Below, one piece after another: positions 29,581-39,304 of a stretch of 64,000 nucleotides of DNA. Both the position numbers and the translations under genes were made by a program. Source of the DNA: Rhizobium sp. L43 (GTDB lineage: Bacteria; Pseudomonadota; Alphaproteobacteria; Rhizobiales; Rhizobiaceae); contig NZ_NWSQ01000004.1 in the NCBI RefSeq assembly GCF_002531725.1, forward strand, positions 248,001 through 312,000, written 5' to 3'. Under the pieces are notes generated by a model that was given only the letters and a program-made list of their open reading frames with translations, searched no databases and was not told where the DNA came from. How positions within the stretch are numbered: the first letter of the stretch is position 1; every line of letters begins with the position of its first letter.

Positions 29581-29928
29581 TCAGGCTTCGGCAAGCCGTT
29601 TCATCGCCTGTTCGAGTTCGCTGAGCTGGAAGGGTTTTTGCAGCACGGGCAATGTGCTTGGGCTGCTGCCGTCAGGGGCGGCGCCGTATCCCGTCGCGTA
29701 GACATAGGGTTTTCCGCGTTCGTCGAGCAGCTTTGCGACCGGCAGCGAACTCTGCCCCGCAAGCGATACATCGAGAATGGCGGCGTCGAATTCCGTGTCC
29801 CTGGCGGTGGCCAGCGCCCGTTCCAGGTCGGGTGCGCTGGCGCAGACCCGGTAGCCGAGATCGGCGAGCATGTCTTCGAGCAGCATGGCAATCAGCGCGT
29901 CGTCTTCGACGATGAATATGTCTTTCAT
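29581..29928 (-). CDS. Single-domain response regulator
   Basis: 115 residues comprising only a receiver domain: acidic pair in IVEDDALIAMLLEDML, phospho-acceptor Asp in AAILDVSLAGQ (about residue 53), Thr in YATGYG and Lys in VLQKPFQ. There is no output domain, so it likely relays phosphate or acts by protein contact. It is divergent from the hybrid kinase at 30193, a plausible partner. The start MKDIFIV is preceded by GGATGGGGACC. Confidence 0.9.
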   Translation of the reverse strand: MKDIFIVEDDALIAMLLEDMLADLGYRVCASAPDLERALATARDTEFDAAILDVSLAGQSSLPVAKLLDERGKPYVYATGYGAAPDGSSPSTLPVLQKPFQLSELEQAMKRLAEA

Positions 29929-30192
29929 GGTCCCCATCCACCCATTTCCCTTGCCGGGCATGGAGATTTATGTGGACTGCTTGCGCTGCGCGTCAAGACG
30001 TCGTGCCCGGCAGTGCAAGAAACAGCATATTGCCGGGTGAAATTCGATGTGTAAAAGCTGGGATGCCGTCTTCGTAACGGCTCCTGCATAATTCCCGATA
30101 TCGGAATCGGTTTCAGGAATTATGCAGCAGTTCAAAGAGTTACGGCGTCCTTTGCGCATCCGAATGCGCGGGGCGGTATGAAGGGGTCTGGA

Positions 30193-31839
30193 ATGGATTT
30201 GCTGAGTGCCACGGATTGGCTGCGTCAAAGGCCAGCTTATACCTATCCGCTGGCCATTGCCTTCGTTGGCCTGACGTTTCTTTTCCGGCTTGCCGCCAGC
30301 GATTATCTCTCCGGCTTTCCCTTTCTGAGCTTCCTTCCGGCAATATTGCTGGCGAGTTTCATCGGCGGCGCGGGGCCTGGCCTTGTCGCGGCGGTGCTTG
30401 CCGCTTTCATTGTCCAGCAGTTTTTCGTCGAGCCGCACGATGTCTTCTGGCCGATGAACGCCGGCCAATGGGTCGGTCTGTCGACCTATCTGATCAATGC
30501 GGCGATCATCATCGGCCTGATGGAGATGATCATCATCGCGCATGCCCGGCAGAGCCGCCTTCGCGGTGAGCTCAACAGCTTCAACGCACGCCTCGAACAG
30601 ACGGTGGTCCAGCGCACCGCCGAGCTGAGGCACGAGATGGAGGAGAATGCCGCCGCGCAGGCGCAGGTGCGCCAGTTGCAGAAGATGGAGACGATCGGCC
30701 AGCTCACCGGCGGCGTCGCTCACGATTTCAACAACATGCTGGCGATCATCATCGGCAACCTCGACCTCGCCCAGCGGCGCCTGACCGGAAGCGAGGATCC
30801 TCGCCTGCCGCACTCCATTCAGAATGCCAAAGACGGCGCACAGCGGGCCGCGGTATTGACCGCGCGTCTTCTCGCCTTCTCGCGCCAGCAGCCGCTTGCT
30901 CCTGAGGTGATCGACCTCAACAAGCTGGTCGGCGGCATGTCGGAGCTGCTGCGCCGTACGCTCGGCGAGCAGATCCGGATCGAGACCGTTCTGGCCGGCG
31001 GCCTCTGGCCGAGCTTTGCCGATCTGAGCCAGCTCGAGAACGCCATCCTGAACCTTGCCGTCAACGCCCGCGACGCCATGCCGGGCGGCGGACATCTGAC
31101 GATCGAGACCGCCAATACCGAACTCGACGAGCGATATTCGCGCATGCATTCCGAGGTCGAGGCCGGCCAATATGTGATGGTCAGCATGACCGATACCGGC
31201 ACCGGCATGTCGCCCGACGTGATCGACCGCGCCTTCGACCCGTTCTACACCACCAAGGGCCCCGGCAAAGGCACCGGTCTCGGCCTCAGCCAGGTTTACG
31301 GCTACATCAAGCAGAGCGGCGGCCACATCAAGATCTATTCGGAGATCGACAGAGGCACGACGGTGAAGATCTATCTTCCCCGTCATGTCGGCGCGACGGA
31401 CGCCCGTTTGAGCGCAGCCGGCTCCCAGCCGCTTCCTCAGGGCAGCGTCAACGATACGATCTTGGTGGTGGAGGATGATGAGAACGTCCGCACCATGACC
31501 GCCGAAAGCCTGCATGAACTGGGTTACACCGTCTTGCAGGCGGCCAGCGGCATGGAGGCGCTTCTCATCCTGGAAGAAAATCGGGAAGTCGACCTGATCT
31601 TCACCGATATCGTCATGCCGCAGATGAGCGGGCGCCAGCTTGCCGATATCGTCCAGGAAAAATGGCCGGCGATCCGGATTCTTTACACGACGGGCTACAC
31701 CCGTAATGCCATCGTCCACAATGGTGTGCTCGATCACGGCGTTTCCCTGCTCGCCAAGCCCTTCAGCCTGGAGCAGCTTGCTCACAAGATCCGCGAACTG
31801 CTGAATGTACCGGCGAGGATGGAAGACGAGCGGACGTGA
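30193..31839 (+). CDS. Hybrid sensor histidine kinase with C-terminal receiver
   Basis: About 548 residues. The DUF4118-type N terminus has four membrane segments (about 15-115), followed by a coiled coil (about 118-160), HisKA with the phospho-histidine in GGVAHDFNNML (about 173-183), an HATPase domain with NLAVNARDAMPGGG and GTGLGLSQVYG, and a receiver domain from about 418 (VVEDDENVR, phospho-Asp in IFTDIVMPQM, Lys in LLAKPFS). The signal is unknown. The ATG at 30193 has AAGGGGTCTGGA upstream; ATG 30178 in the same frame is an alternative. Confidence 0.92.
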   Translation: MDLLSATDWLRQRPAYTYPLAIAFVGLTFLFRLAASDYLSGFPFLSFLPAILLASFIGGAGPGLVAAVLAAFIVQQFFVEPHDVFWPMNAGQWVGLSTYLINAAIIIGLMEMIIIAHARQSRLRGELNSFNARLEQTVVQRTAELRHEMEENAAAQAQVRQLQKMETIGQLTGGVAHDFNNMLAIIIGNLDLAQRRLTGSEDPRLPHSIQNAKDGAQRAAVLTARLLAFSRQQPLAPEVIDLNKLVGGMSELLRRTLGEQIRIETVLAGGLWPSFADLSQLENAILNLAVNARDAMPGGGHLTIETANTELDERYSRMHSEVEAGQYVMVSMTDTGTGMSPDVIDRAFDPFYTTKGPGKGTGLGLSQVYGYIKQSGGHIKIYSEIDRGTTVKIYLPRHVGATDARLSAAGSQPLPQGSVNDTILVVEDDENVRTMTAESLHELGYTVLQAASGMEALLILEENREVDLIFTDIVMPQMSGRQLADIVQEKWPAIRILYTTGYTRNAIVHNGVLDHGVSLLAKPFSLEQLAHKIRELLNVPARMEDERT

Positions 31840-31878
31840 AGCCGAATTGCGGCCGCACGTCCACAGTTCAAGATCGCA

Positions 31879-32193
31879 CTATTCCAGGACCTGGATCACG
31901 CGATGCGTCTTCGGTTCGACGATGACGCGCCGCTCGTTGACGACGGTGTAACCGTAGCCGTCGATATTGGGCACTGTATGCACCTCGACGGTATCGGGAA
32001 GCGTCGCGCCGACCACGATGTCGCCGTCATAGACGACGGACGGCGTCTGTTGCTCCATCACATAGGTGCGCACCTCGGCGGGCAATACGACGGAGCCGGT
32101 CGCTGCGGGATCGGTGACGATGACGGTGCTCTGCGCGAAGGCGGCGGAGCTGATGGTCAGCATGGCGGCCGCGGCCAGCATAATCTTGCGCAT
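31879..32193 (-). CDS. DUF1236 exported protein
   Basis: 104 residues with a Sec signal (MRKIMLAAAAMLTISSAAFA) and a DUF1236 core (VRTYVMEQQTPSVVYDGDIVVGATLPDTVEVHTVP then a terminal HRVIQVLE). The function is unknown. The start is set by GAAGGAGAACATCCC. The frame is open upstream to 32328 and there encodes CPHC and GESPEELC, which resembles a small zinc-ribbon peptide and may be a separate short reading frame. Confidence 0.85.
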   Translation of the reverse strand: MRKIMLAAAAMLTISSAAFAQSTVIVTDPAATGSVVLPAEVRTYVMEQQTPSVVYDGDIVVGATLPDTVEVHTVPNIDGYGYTVVNERRVIVEPKTHRVIQVLE

Positions 32194-32517
32194 GGGATGT
32201 TCTCCTTCTTCAATTTGAGACATCAGGGCAACGCTGGCCGTGCGGCATAGTTCCTCGGGGCTTTCGCCGGGCAGAAGACACGCGCAATGAGGGCAGTTGA
32301 GGTGTTGCGAAACCGACTTATGCATCATACGGTTGAGCTGTCCGAATAAAATTCAGGGTGATTCCGTCCGGTGACATCAACGGCTCGTTCTTTACCCTTC
32401 GTTAACCATGCTGGCGGTTTATGTCGGGTGAACGGCCGGGTGGTCGTTGATTCGAAGGTCCGTCGCGTTTCGGTTGGCGAATGGATATCTGGAAAGACGA
32501 ATGCGGCGGCTCGAGAC

Positions 32518-33498
32518 ATGGGTTTGCGGAAGACGATATCGCTGATGGCCGTAGTGGGCATGATGGCCGGTTGCACGTCGACGGGCGGTGTGCGCCAGCC
32601 TTCCGGGCCGGAAACCGTGGCGCCTGAAAAGGCGCTGGTCCTGCCGCCGCCGGGCGGCCCGTCGATCGTCAGCGTCGTCGAGCGCAAGCGCGGCAACGGT
32701 GTCGAGCAGACGGTATCGCTCTTTACCTCGTCCTCCGTGCCCGGTCAGAATTTTCTGAAGGTCCAGTTCTTCGGCGCTTCCGGAGCCAATCCCGGGGCGG
32801 GCGATGCGGGCTTCAGCATGATCAACGAGAGCGGCATCAATCGCGAAGTGGCCCGTTCGGCCCCGGGCGTGCCGATGGCGACGTCGGCGACCTTCCTGCA
32901 GAACGCTTACGGTCCCTTCGGTTACGCCTCCGGCCGCAGCCGTGCCGGCGACAGCTGCATCTATGCCTGGCAGCAGATCCGCTCGAGCACTCAGGCCAAC
33001 AGCCAGGCGCGCAATTTCGGCATGATCCAGCTCCGCCTGCGTCTTTGCGACGCCAGGGCGAGCGAGCGCCAGCTGCTCGGCATCGTCTATGGCTATACCA
33101 TCACCGGCACCTTCGACGGCGCGATCTGGAATCCCTACGGCAATCCGCCGCCCGCCGACGCCGCACTCGGACGCACCGGCGCGCCGGTCTATCCCGACGA
33201 GGACGGTTATCGCGCCAGCCCGATGCCGATCGGCTACGAGCCGGCGCCTGCCATTGTCAGCCGGCCGCGGGCAGTTGCGGTTCGCAGCGCTCCGGCGCCG
33301 CAACCGGCTGCGGGCGCGACATCGTTGCCGGCCCCCATCGGTCCGCGCGTGCCGCTGCCGGGCGAGGCGCCGCAGACGAGCGCCAAGTCCGCTGCAGCAG
33401 CCGAGCCGGTCGAACAATCCGCAAGGGCGATCGGCGTCACCGTGCCGTCGCCGGACTGCATAGGCGACGCGGCCATGACGGCCGCCTGCCGGAGATAG
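32518..33498 (+). CDS. bcsN: Cellulose biosynthesis protein BcsN
   Basis: 326 residues with a lipoprotein signal (lipobox MMAGC, Cys near residue 18), then a beta-rich domain to about residue 215 (SRAGDSCIYAWQQIRSS, LRLRLCDAR) and a proline/alanine-rich tail. BcsN is the first gene of the Agrobacterium/Rhizobium type of cellulose operon and is expected in the cell envelope; its mechanism is unknown. A 53-bp palindromic repeat lies between it and bcsA. Confidence 0.88.
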   Translation: MGLRKTISLMAVVGMMAGCTSTGGVRQPSGPETVAPEKALVLPPPGGPSIVSVVERKRGNGVEQTVSLFTSSSVPGQNFLKVQFFGASGANPGAGDAGFSMINESGINREVARSAPGVPMATSATFLQNAYGPFGYASGRSRAGDSCIYAWQQIRSSTQANSQARNFGMIQLRLRLCDARASERQLLGIVYGYTITGTFDGAIWNPYGNPPPADAALGRTGAPVYPDEDGYRASPMPIGYEPAPAIVSRPRAVAVRSAPAPQPAAGATSLPAPIGPRVPLPGEAPQTSAKSAAAAEPVEQSARAIGVTVPSPDCIGDAAMTAACRR

Positions 33499-33550
33499 AG
33501 CATGATGCCGAAAAGTGTGAGCGGTTTTCTCATGACATCATGCTCCAACT
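33498..33550. repeat. 53-bp CATGATGCCGAAAAGTGTGA repeat, copy 2, within the cellulose operon
   Basis: It begins at the last base of the bcsN stop codon. Terminal arms GAGCATGATG and CATCATGCTC are perfectly complementary, so the transcript can form a long hairpin between bcsN and bcsA. Fifty of 53 positions match copy 1 at 29517-29569. Confidence 0.88.
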
Positions 33551-33615
33551 CTTTCTCGTGAGCATACCGGGTGCGCCGGACTGTGCCCCGGTTGAGCAAT
33601 TTCGAAGGAACGACG

Positions 33616-35808
33616 ATGCGCAAAGCCCGCAGTGTCTTCATATGGGCCGTGGTTTCGCTCTGCATGATCGTGCTGATCACGCTGCCGGTCAACTTGCAGA
33701 CCCAGCTCATCACCAGCATCACTGTCGTGACGGTGATGGCGCTGATCAAGATATTGAAAGGCGAGGGGACCTGGCGCCTGGTGGCGCTCGCCTTCGGTAC
33801 GTCGATCGTGCTGCGTTATGTCTACTGGCGCACCACCAATACGCTGCCGCCTCTGAACCAGCTTGAGAATTTCATTCCCGGCCTGCTGCTCTACCTTGCC
33901 GAAATGTATAGCGTTGCGATGCTGGCGCTCAGCCTCTTCATCGTCGCCACGCCGCTGCCGCCGCGGCCTTCCCGTGCCGCCAATCCCGGGCGTTTACCTC
34001 ATGTCGATGTCTTCGTGCCGTCCTACAATGAGGATGCCGGGCTTCTCGGAAATACGCTGGCTGCCGCCAAGGCCATGGACTATCCGGCCGACAAGCTGCA
34101 TGTCTGGCTGCTCGACGACGGCGGCACCTTGCAGAAGCGCAATTCCGGCAAGCTGCTCGAAGCCCAGGCGGCAGCCGCCCGCCATATCGAGCTGAAGCAA
34201 CTCTGCCAGGACCTCGACGTTGGTTACCTCACGCGCGACCGCAACGAGCACGCCAAGGCCGGCAATCTCAACAACGGCATGAAACACTCGACCGGCGAAC
34301 TCATCGCCGTCTTCGATGCCGACCACGCACCGGCCCGCGATTTCCTGCTCGAGACCGTCGGTTACTTCGAAGATGACCCGAAGCTTTTCCTCGTCCAGAC
34401 CCCGCACTTCTTCATCAATCCCGACCCGCTGGAGCGCAATCTGCGCACCTTCGACAAGATGCCGAGCGAGAACGAAATGTTCTACGGCATCATCCAGCGC
34501 GGCCTCGACAAATGGAACGCCGCCTTCTTCTGCGGATCGGCCGCGGTTTTGAGCCGCAAGGCGCTCGAATCCCAGAACGGCTTTTCCGGCATCAGCATCA
34601 CGGAAGATTGCGAGACGGCGCTGGCGCTGCATGGCAGCGGCTGGAACAGCATCTATGTCGACAAGCCGCTGATCGCCGGTCTGCAGCCGGCCACCTTCGC
34701 AAGCTTCATCGGCCAGCGCAGCCGCTGGGCGCAGGGCATGATGCAGATCCTGCGCTACCGCTTTCCGCTGCTGAAGCGCGGCCTGTCGATCCCGCAGCGC
34801 CTCTGCTACATGTCCTCCACGCTGTTCTGGCTCTTCCCGTTCCCGCGCACGATCTTCCTGTTTGCGCCGCTCTTCTATTTGTTCTTCGACCTGGAAATCT
34901 TCACCGCCTCCGGCGGCGAGTTCCTGGCCTATACGCTGGCCTATATGCTCGTGAACCTGATGATGCAGAACTACCTCTACGGGTCGTTCCGCTGGCCCTG
35001 GATTTCCGAGCTCTACGAATATGTCCAGACCGTGCATCTGCTGCCGGCGGTCGTCTCCGTCATGCTCAATCCGCGCAAGCCGACGTTCAAGGTCACCGCC
35101 AAGGACGAATCGATCGCCGTCAGCCGCCTGTCGGAGATCAGCCGTCCGTTCTTCGTCATCTTCGCTGTGCAGATCATCGCGCTCGTCATCACCATCTACA
35201 GGATCTACGCCGAGCCCTATAAGGCCGACGTCACGCTCGTCGTCGGCGGCTGGAACCTCATCAACCTGATCATGGCCGGCTGCGCCCTCGGCGTCGTCTC
35301 GGAGCGCGGCGAACGCGCCTTGTCGCGGCGCGTCCGCGTCAACCGGCGCTGTGAATTCGGCGCCAACGGCAAGTGGTACGCGGCCTCGATCGAAGACGTC
35401 TCGGTCCATGGCGCCAGGCTTCACATCTTCAACAAGCAGCTCGACGAGATGCTGGTCGGCGCCGTCGGCGAAATGCGCTTCCGGCCCTATAGCGGCGCCG
35501 ATCTGGAAACGCTGCCGCTCATCGTCCGCAATATCGAGCCATCGGGCGACATCTCCAATGTCGGCTGCCAGTACGTGCCGAAAAGCGCGCTCGACCATCG
35601 CCTGATCGCCGACCTGATGTTTGCCAATTCCGACCAGTGGACCGAGTTCCAGGCCGCGCGTCGCCGCAATCCGGGCCTGATCCGCGGCACGATCTGGTTC
35701 CTCGGCCTATCGCTCTACCAGACCAGCCGTGGCCTCATTTATTTCTTCCGCAGTATGCGGCCGGAGCGGGAAGCCCAGCAGCGGGCGGCAAAGGTCAACG
35801 CCGGATGA
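33616..35808 (+). CDS. bcsA: Cellulose synthase catalytic subunit
   Basis: 730 residues of the family 2 processive glycosyltransferase that polymerises glucose from UDP-glucose and threads the chain through the inner membrane. Motifs present are the first aspartates in LLDDGGT (about 165-171), FDADHAP, TEDCETA and the product-binding QRSRW (367-371). Hydrophobic segments flank the core, and a C-terminal PilZ domain begins near residue 575 (RRVRVNRRCEFG), so cyclic di-GMP activation is expected. The start is set by GAAGGAACGACG. The ATGA stop overlap couples it to bcsB. Confidence 0.96.
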   Translation: MRKARSVFIWAVVSLCMIVLITLPVNLQTQLITSITVVTVMALIKILKGEGTWRLVALAFGTSIVLRYVYWRTTNTLPPLNQLENFIPGLLLYLAEMYSVAMLALSLFIVATPLPPRPSRAANPGRLPHVDVFVPSYNEDAGLLGNTLAAAKAMDYPADKLHVWLLDDGGTLQKRNSGKLLEAQAAAARHIELKQLCQDLDVGYLTRDRNEHAKAGNLNNGMKHSTGELIAVFDADHAPARDFLLETVGYFEDDPKLFLVQTPHFFINPDPLERNLRTFDKMPSENEMFYGIIQRGLDKWNAAFFCGSAAVLSRKALESQNGFSGISITEDCETALALHGSGWNSIYVDKPLIAGLQPATFASFIGQRSRWAQGMMQILRYRFPLLKRGLSIPQRLCYMSSTLFWLFPFPRTIFLFAPLFYLFFDLEIFTASGGEFLAYTLAYMLVNLMMQNYLYGSFRWPWISELYEYVQTVHLLPAVVSVMLNPRKPTFKVTAKDESIAVSRLSEISRPFFVIFAVQIIALVITIYRIYAEPYKADVTLVVGGWNLINLIMAGCALGVVSERGERALSRRVRVNRRCEFGANGKWYAASIEDVSVHGARLHIFNKQLDEMLVGAVGEMRFRPYSGADLETLPLIVRNIEPSGDISNVGCQYVPKSALDHRLIADLMFANSDQWTEFQAARRRNPGLIRGTIWFLGLSLYQTSRGLIYFFRSMRPEREAQQRAAKVNAG

Positions 35809-38261
35809 AAAGGATCGTCGCTGCCTCGCTTCTCCTGCTGAATGCCTCCGCCTTCGCCCAGGCGCAGACGGCGCCCTTCGACATGTCCGGCGAGCGGCCG
35901 CCCGGGGTATCCGTGACCCCGAGATTGACGCCGCCCACGCCGCCGGCAGCGCCGGCACCGGCTCCCGTCACGGTTCCCGTATTGCCCGCACCTGCAACTC
36001 CGGCCGCTCCGGCTCCCGCACCCGTTCCTCCGGCGATCGCCGTCCAGCCGCAGCCGGCGGCGCCTGTACTCCAGCCAGCCGCGGTGGCAAATGCGGCTGC
36101 GCCGCCGCACTCCGGCGATGTCCGCCGCTATGTCGTGCCCTTTTCGAAACTGGGTCTCGCCGGCGAATATGATCGCCGGTCATGGTCGGTCTATCTGACG
36201 CCGGAACAGGCGGCGGCCAAGGCAAGCTTCACCTTCGCCTACCAGAATGCGATCGTCGTCGCACCTGAGGCCTCGGCGCTGACCGTCTATCTCAACAACC
36301 GCCCGATCGGCCAGCAGCGCATCGGTTCGCCGGATGGCCCGTCGGCCGTCACCTTCGCGGTGCCGCCCGGTCTGCTGCAACCCGGCGCCAATCTCGTCAC
36401 CTTCGAAGCCGCCCAGCGCCACCGCACCGATTGCAGCATCCAGTCCACCTATGAATTGTGGTCGAATATCGATCCGGCCGGAACCTATCTGAGTTTCGCC
36501 GGCACCGACACCGCACTGCTGGCGGGCGCCGATGCGATCCGCGCCATCGGCGTCGACGGCGCCGGCAAGACCGAGTTCGACATCGTTGTCCCGGCGCTGG
36601 AGCAGCCGGGAACCACCAGGCCGCTGCTTCGGCTGGCGCAGGGCCTGTCGGTGCTGAGCAGCATGCCGAACCAGATCTTTGCCTTCAGCACCGCTTCGCT
36701 TCCGGCCGGCGGGCCCGGAAAGCTCAGCGTGCTCGTTGGTACCGCGGCGGAGCTGCGGCCGCTCTTTCCCGGCCTGCCGCCCGGCGCCGAAAGCGCAGCA
36801 CTCGCCGCTTTCGTCACCGATCCGCGCAGCGGCTCGCCGGTGCTTCTGATCAGCGGGCCCTCCTGGCCGGCGGTCTCCTCGGCGATCGATACCATCGTCT
36901 CCCCGACGGACAGGTCGTCGGATGTCCGCCGCGACGTGCTGACCACCGAGCGCTGGAGCGCGCCGAACGCGCCGCTGGTGTTTTCCGATACGAACATCGC
37001 TTTGTCGCAGCTCGGCGTGAAGACCACCGAATTCTCCGGCCGGCGGTTGCGGACCAGCTTCAATATCGCCGTGCCGGCTGACTTTTATGCCAATGCCTAT
37101 GGCGAGGCGAAGGTGCTGCTCGACGCGGCCTATACCGATAACGTGCTGCCCGGTAGCCACATCGATATCTACGTCAACGACAATATTGCCTCCACCGTGC
37201 CGATCACCACGACGTCAGGCGGCATTCTCCGCCATCTGCCGATCCGGGTGACGATGCGCCACTTCAAGCCGGGTCTTAACACGGTGGCGATCGAGGCGAT
37301 CCTGATGACCAAGGACGATGCGGCTTGCGCGCCGGGCGCAACCGCCGGCGCGACGCCGCGCTTTGCCCTGTTCGATACTTCTGAGCTGCATGTTCCGGAT
37401 TTCGCCCGCGTCGGTCAGCGTCCGAATCTGGCCGCCATGGCCGGCACCGCCTATCCCTATGGACGGGCCACGGAGCCGACGCCGCTCTTCATCGACCGCA
37501 TCGACGCCGACACGCTTTCGGCCGCCGCAACCCTGCTTGGCCAGATGGCGATCACCGCCGGCCATCCGATCGCCGTCGAAACCGTCGCCTCGCCGAATAT
37601 GATCGGCGATCGCGATGCCATCTTCATCGGCTCCATCTCGCAGATGCCGGCAACGGCGCTGTCGCAGACCAATATCGCCACGGCGAGCCAGGCCTCCTGG
37701 CGTCCCGTGACGGATGCGCAGGCGGCTGTCGTCGATACCGGTACGGCTTTCGAGGAGTGGAATTCCAAGGTCAGCGGCGGTGTGTTGCGCAGTCGGATCA
37801 CGGCTTTCCGCGAGTGGGTGTCGCGCAATTTCGATATCTCCCGCAGTTCGCTGCAGTTCGTGCCCGGCGCCGAGGAGATCTTTACGCCGCCCAATGCCGC
37901 CACGCTGCTGGTTGCCCAGGGCTCCAGCCCCGCGGGAACGGGCTCATGGACGGTGGTGGCGGCGCCGTCGGCGAAGGATCTGCGTGAAGGGCTCGAGGTT
38001 CTGACCGCGCAGCTGAACTGGCCGCAGATATCGGGCCACATCTCCACCTATTCGGGCAAGACCGGCAAGATCGAGGCGGTGCCCGTCACCCGTTTCGATT
38101 TCGTGCCGTCCATGCCCTGGTCGATCGCCAACTACCGCCTGATCGCCGCCAATTGGCTGTCGACGAACATCCTCTCCTATGCCTTCCTGCTGGTCGTCTT
38201 CGTGCTTTTGATCGGGGTCACCACATCGACAATGCTCAAAAGGCTGGGCCGGTCGAAATGA
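35805..38261 (+). CDS. bcsB: Cellulose synthase regulatory subunit BcsB
   Basis: 818 residues. A signal peptide (to about residue 20) precedes a proline/alanine-rich linker (about 35-100). The large periplasmic domain has carbohydrate-binding and flavodoxin-like modules (VYLNNRPIG near 162, VYVNDNIAS-like repeat near 450), and a C-terminal membrane anchor reads ILSYAFLLVVFVLLIGV. BcsB guides the nascent glucan across the periplasm and is needed for BcsA activity. It overlaps bcsA and bcsZ by 4 bp on each side. Confidence 0.94.
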   Translation: MKRIVAASLLLLNASAFAQAQTAPFDMSGERPPGVSVTPRLTPPTPPAAPAPAPVTVPVLPAPATPAAPAPAPVPPAIAVQPQPAAPVLQPAAVANAAAPPHSGDVRRYVVPFSKLGLAGEYDRRSWSVYLTPEQAAAKASFTFAYQNAIVVAPEASALTVYLNNRPIGQQRIGSPDGPSAVTFAVPPGLLQPGANLVTFEAAQRHRTDCSIQSTYELWSNIDPAGTYLSFAGTDTALLAGADAIRAIGVDGAGKTEFDIVVPALEQPGTTRPLLRLAQGLSVLSSMPNQIFAFSTASLPAGGPGKLSVLVGTAAELRPLFPGLPPGAESAALAAFVTDPRSGSPVLLISGPSWPAVSSAIDTIVSPTDRSSDVRRDVLTTERWSAPNAPLVFSDTNIALSQLGVKTTEFSGRRLRTSFNIAVPADFYANAYGEAKVLLDAAYTDNVLPGSHIDIYVNDNIASTVPITTTSGGILRHLPIRVTMRHFKPGLNTVAIEAILMTKDDAACAPGATAGATPRFALFDTSELHVPDFARVGQRPNLAAMAGTAYPYGRATEPTPLFIDRIDADTLSAAATLLGQMAITAGHPIAVETVASPNMIGDRDAIFIGSISQMPATALSQTNIATASQASWRPVTDAQAAVVDTGTAFEEWNSKVSGGVLRSRITAFREWVSRNFDISRSSLQFVPGAEEIFTPPNAATLLVAQGSSPAGTGSWTVVAAPSAKDLREGLEVLTAQLNWPQISGHISTYSGKTGKIEAVPVTRFDFVPSMPWSIANYRLIAANWLSTNILSYAFLLVVFVLLIGVTTSTMLKRLGRSK

Positions 38262-39304
38262 GGCGGTTGCGCACACTCCTGCTGGCGGCAACGGTTGCGC
38301 TTGCCCCGACGGGCGAGCCCGCCGTCGCGCAGCAGGCGATGATCAATGCCGCCGCATGGTCGGCCTACAAGGCGAAGTTTCTCGATGCGACCGGCCGCAT
38401 CGTCGATAACGGCAACGGCAATATCAGCCACAGCGAAGGGCAGGGCTATGGCCTGCTGCTCGCCTATCTCGCAGCAAGCCCGGCTGATTTCGAGCAGATC
38501 TGGTATTTTACCCGCACCGAGCTGCTGCTGCGCGACGATGGCCTGGCTGTTTGGAAATGGGATCCGAACGTCAGGCCGCACGTCGCCGATACCAACAATG
38601 CCACCGATGGCGACATGTTGATCGCTTATGCGCTGGCGCTTGCCGGCACGGCGTGGAAACGCGACGACTATATCCTCGCCGCCTCCCGCATGGCGCAGGC
38701 TCTGCTTGCCGAAACTGTCGCCAGCTCGGAGGGCCGCACCTTGCTGTTGCCGGGAACCGAAGGTTTTACGGGCAGCGACCGTGATGACGGTCCCGTCGTC
38801 AACCCGTCCTACTGGATTTACGAGGCGATCCCGGTCATGTCGGCGCTCGCTCCGTCGGATGCCTGGAAAAAACTCTCGGCTGACGGCGTGGAGCTGTTGA
38901 ACAGGATGCAGTTCGGCCCGCGCAAGCTTCCTGCCGAATGGGTGAGCCTGCGTGATAAGCCGCGGCCGGCAAAGGGGTTCGACGCCGAATTCTCATATAA
39001 CGCCATCCGCATCCCGCTCTATCTCGCGCGCGGCGGCATCACCGACAAGGCGCTGCTCGTCCGCCTGCAAAAGGGGATGTCGCCAGACGGCGTTCCCGCC
39101 ACCATCGATCTGACCACCGGCCGGCCGAAGGCCGTCCTGTCGGACCCCGGTTATCGAATTGTTAACGATGTTGTGGCCTGTGTTGTCGACGGGACCAAGC
39201 TGCCGAGCTCGGCCCTGCAATTTGCGCCCGCGCTCTATTATCCGTCCACGCTTCAACTGCTGGGGCTGGCTTATATCGGGGAGAAGCATCCGGAGTGTCT
39301 GTGA
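38258..39304 (+). CDS. bcsZ: Periplasmic endo-beta-1,4-glucanase BcsZ (GH8)
   Basis: 348 residues with a signal peptide (about 1-25). Glycoside hydrolase family 8 features are the acid catalyst Glu60 in ISHSEGQGYGLLLA and ADTNNATDGDMLIAYAL at about 110-126. In rhizobia this cellulase (CelC) trims cellulose and is implicated in root-hair wall erosion during infection; that role here is inference from the family. The 3' end overlaps the GTG start of the TPR gene. Confidence 0.94.
   Translation: MRRLRTLLLAATVALAPTGEPAVAQQAMINAAAWSAYKAKFLDATGRIVDNGNGNISHSEGQGYGLLLAYLAASPADFEQIWYFTRTELLLRDDGLAVWKWDPNVRPHVADTNNATDGDMLIAYALALAGTAWKRDDYILAASRMAQALLAETVASSEGRTLLLPGTEGFTGSDRDDGPVVNPSYWIYEAIPVMSALAPSDAWKKLSADGVELLNRMQFGPRKLPAEWVSLRDKPRPAKGFDAEFSYNAIRIPLYLARGGITDKALLVRLQKGMSPDGVPATIDLTTGRPKAVLSDPGYRIVNDVVACVVDGTKLPSSALQFAPALYYPSTLQLLGLAYIGEKHPECL

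Noticed and set aside
29968..31785. 605-codon frame antisense to the hybrid kinase
   Set aside because: A shadow of the kinase gene; its residues mirror the kinase codons.
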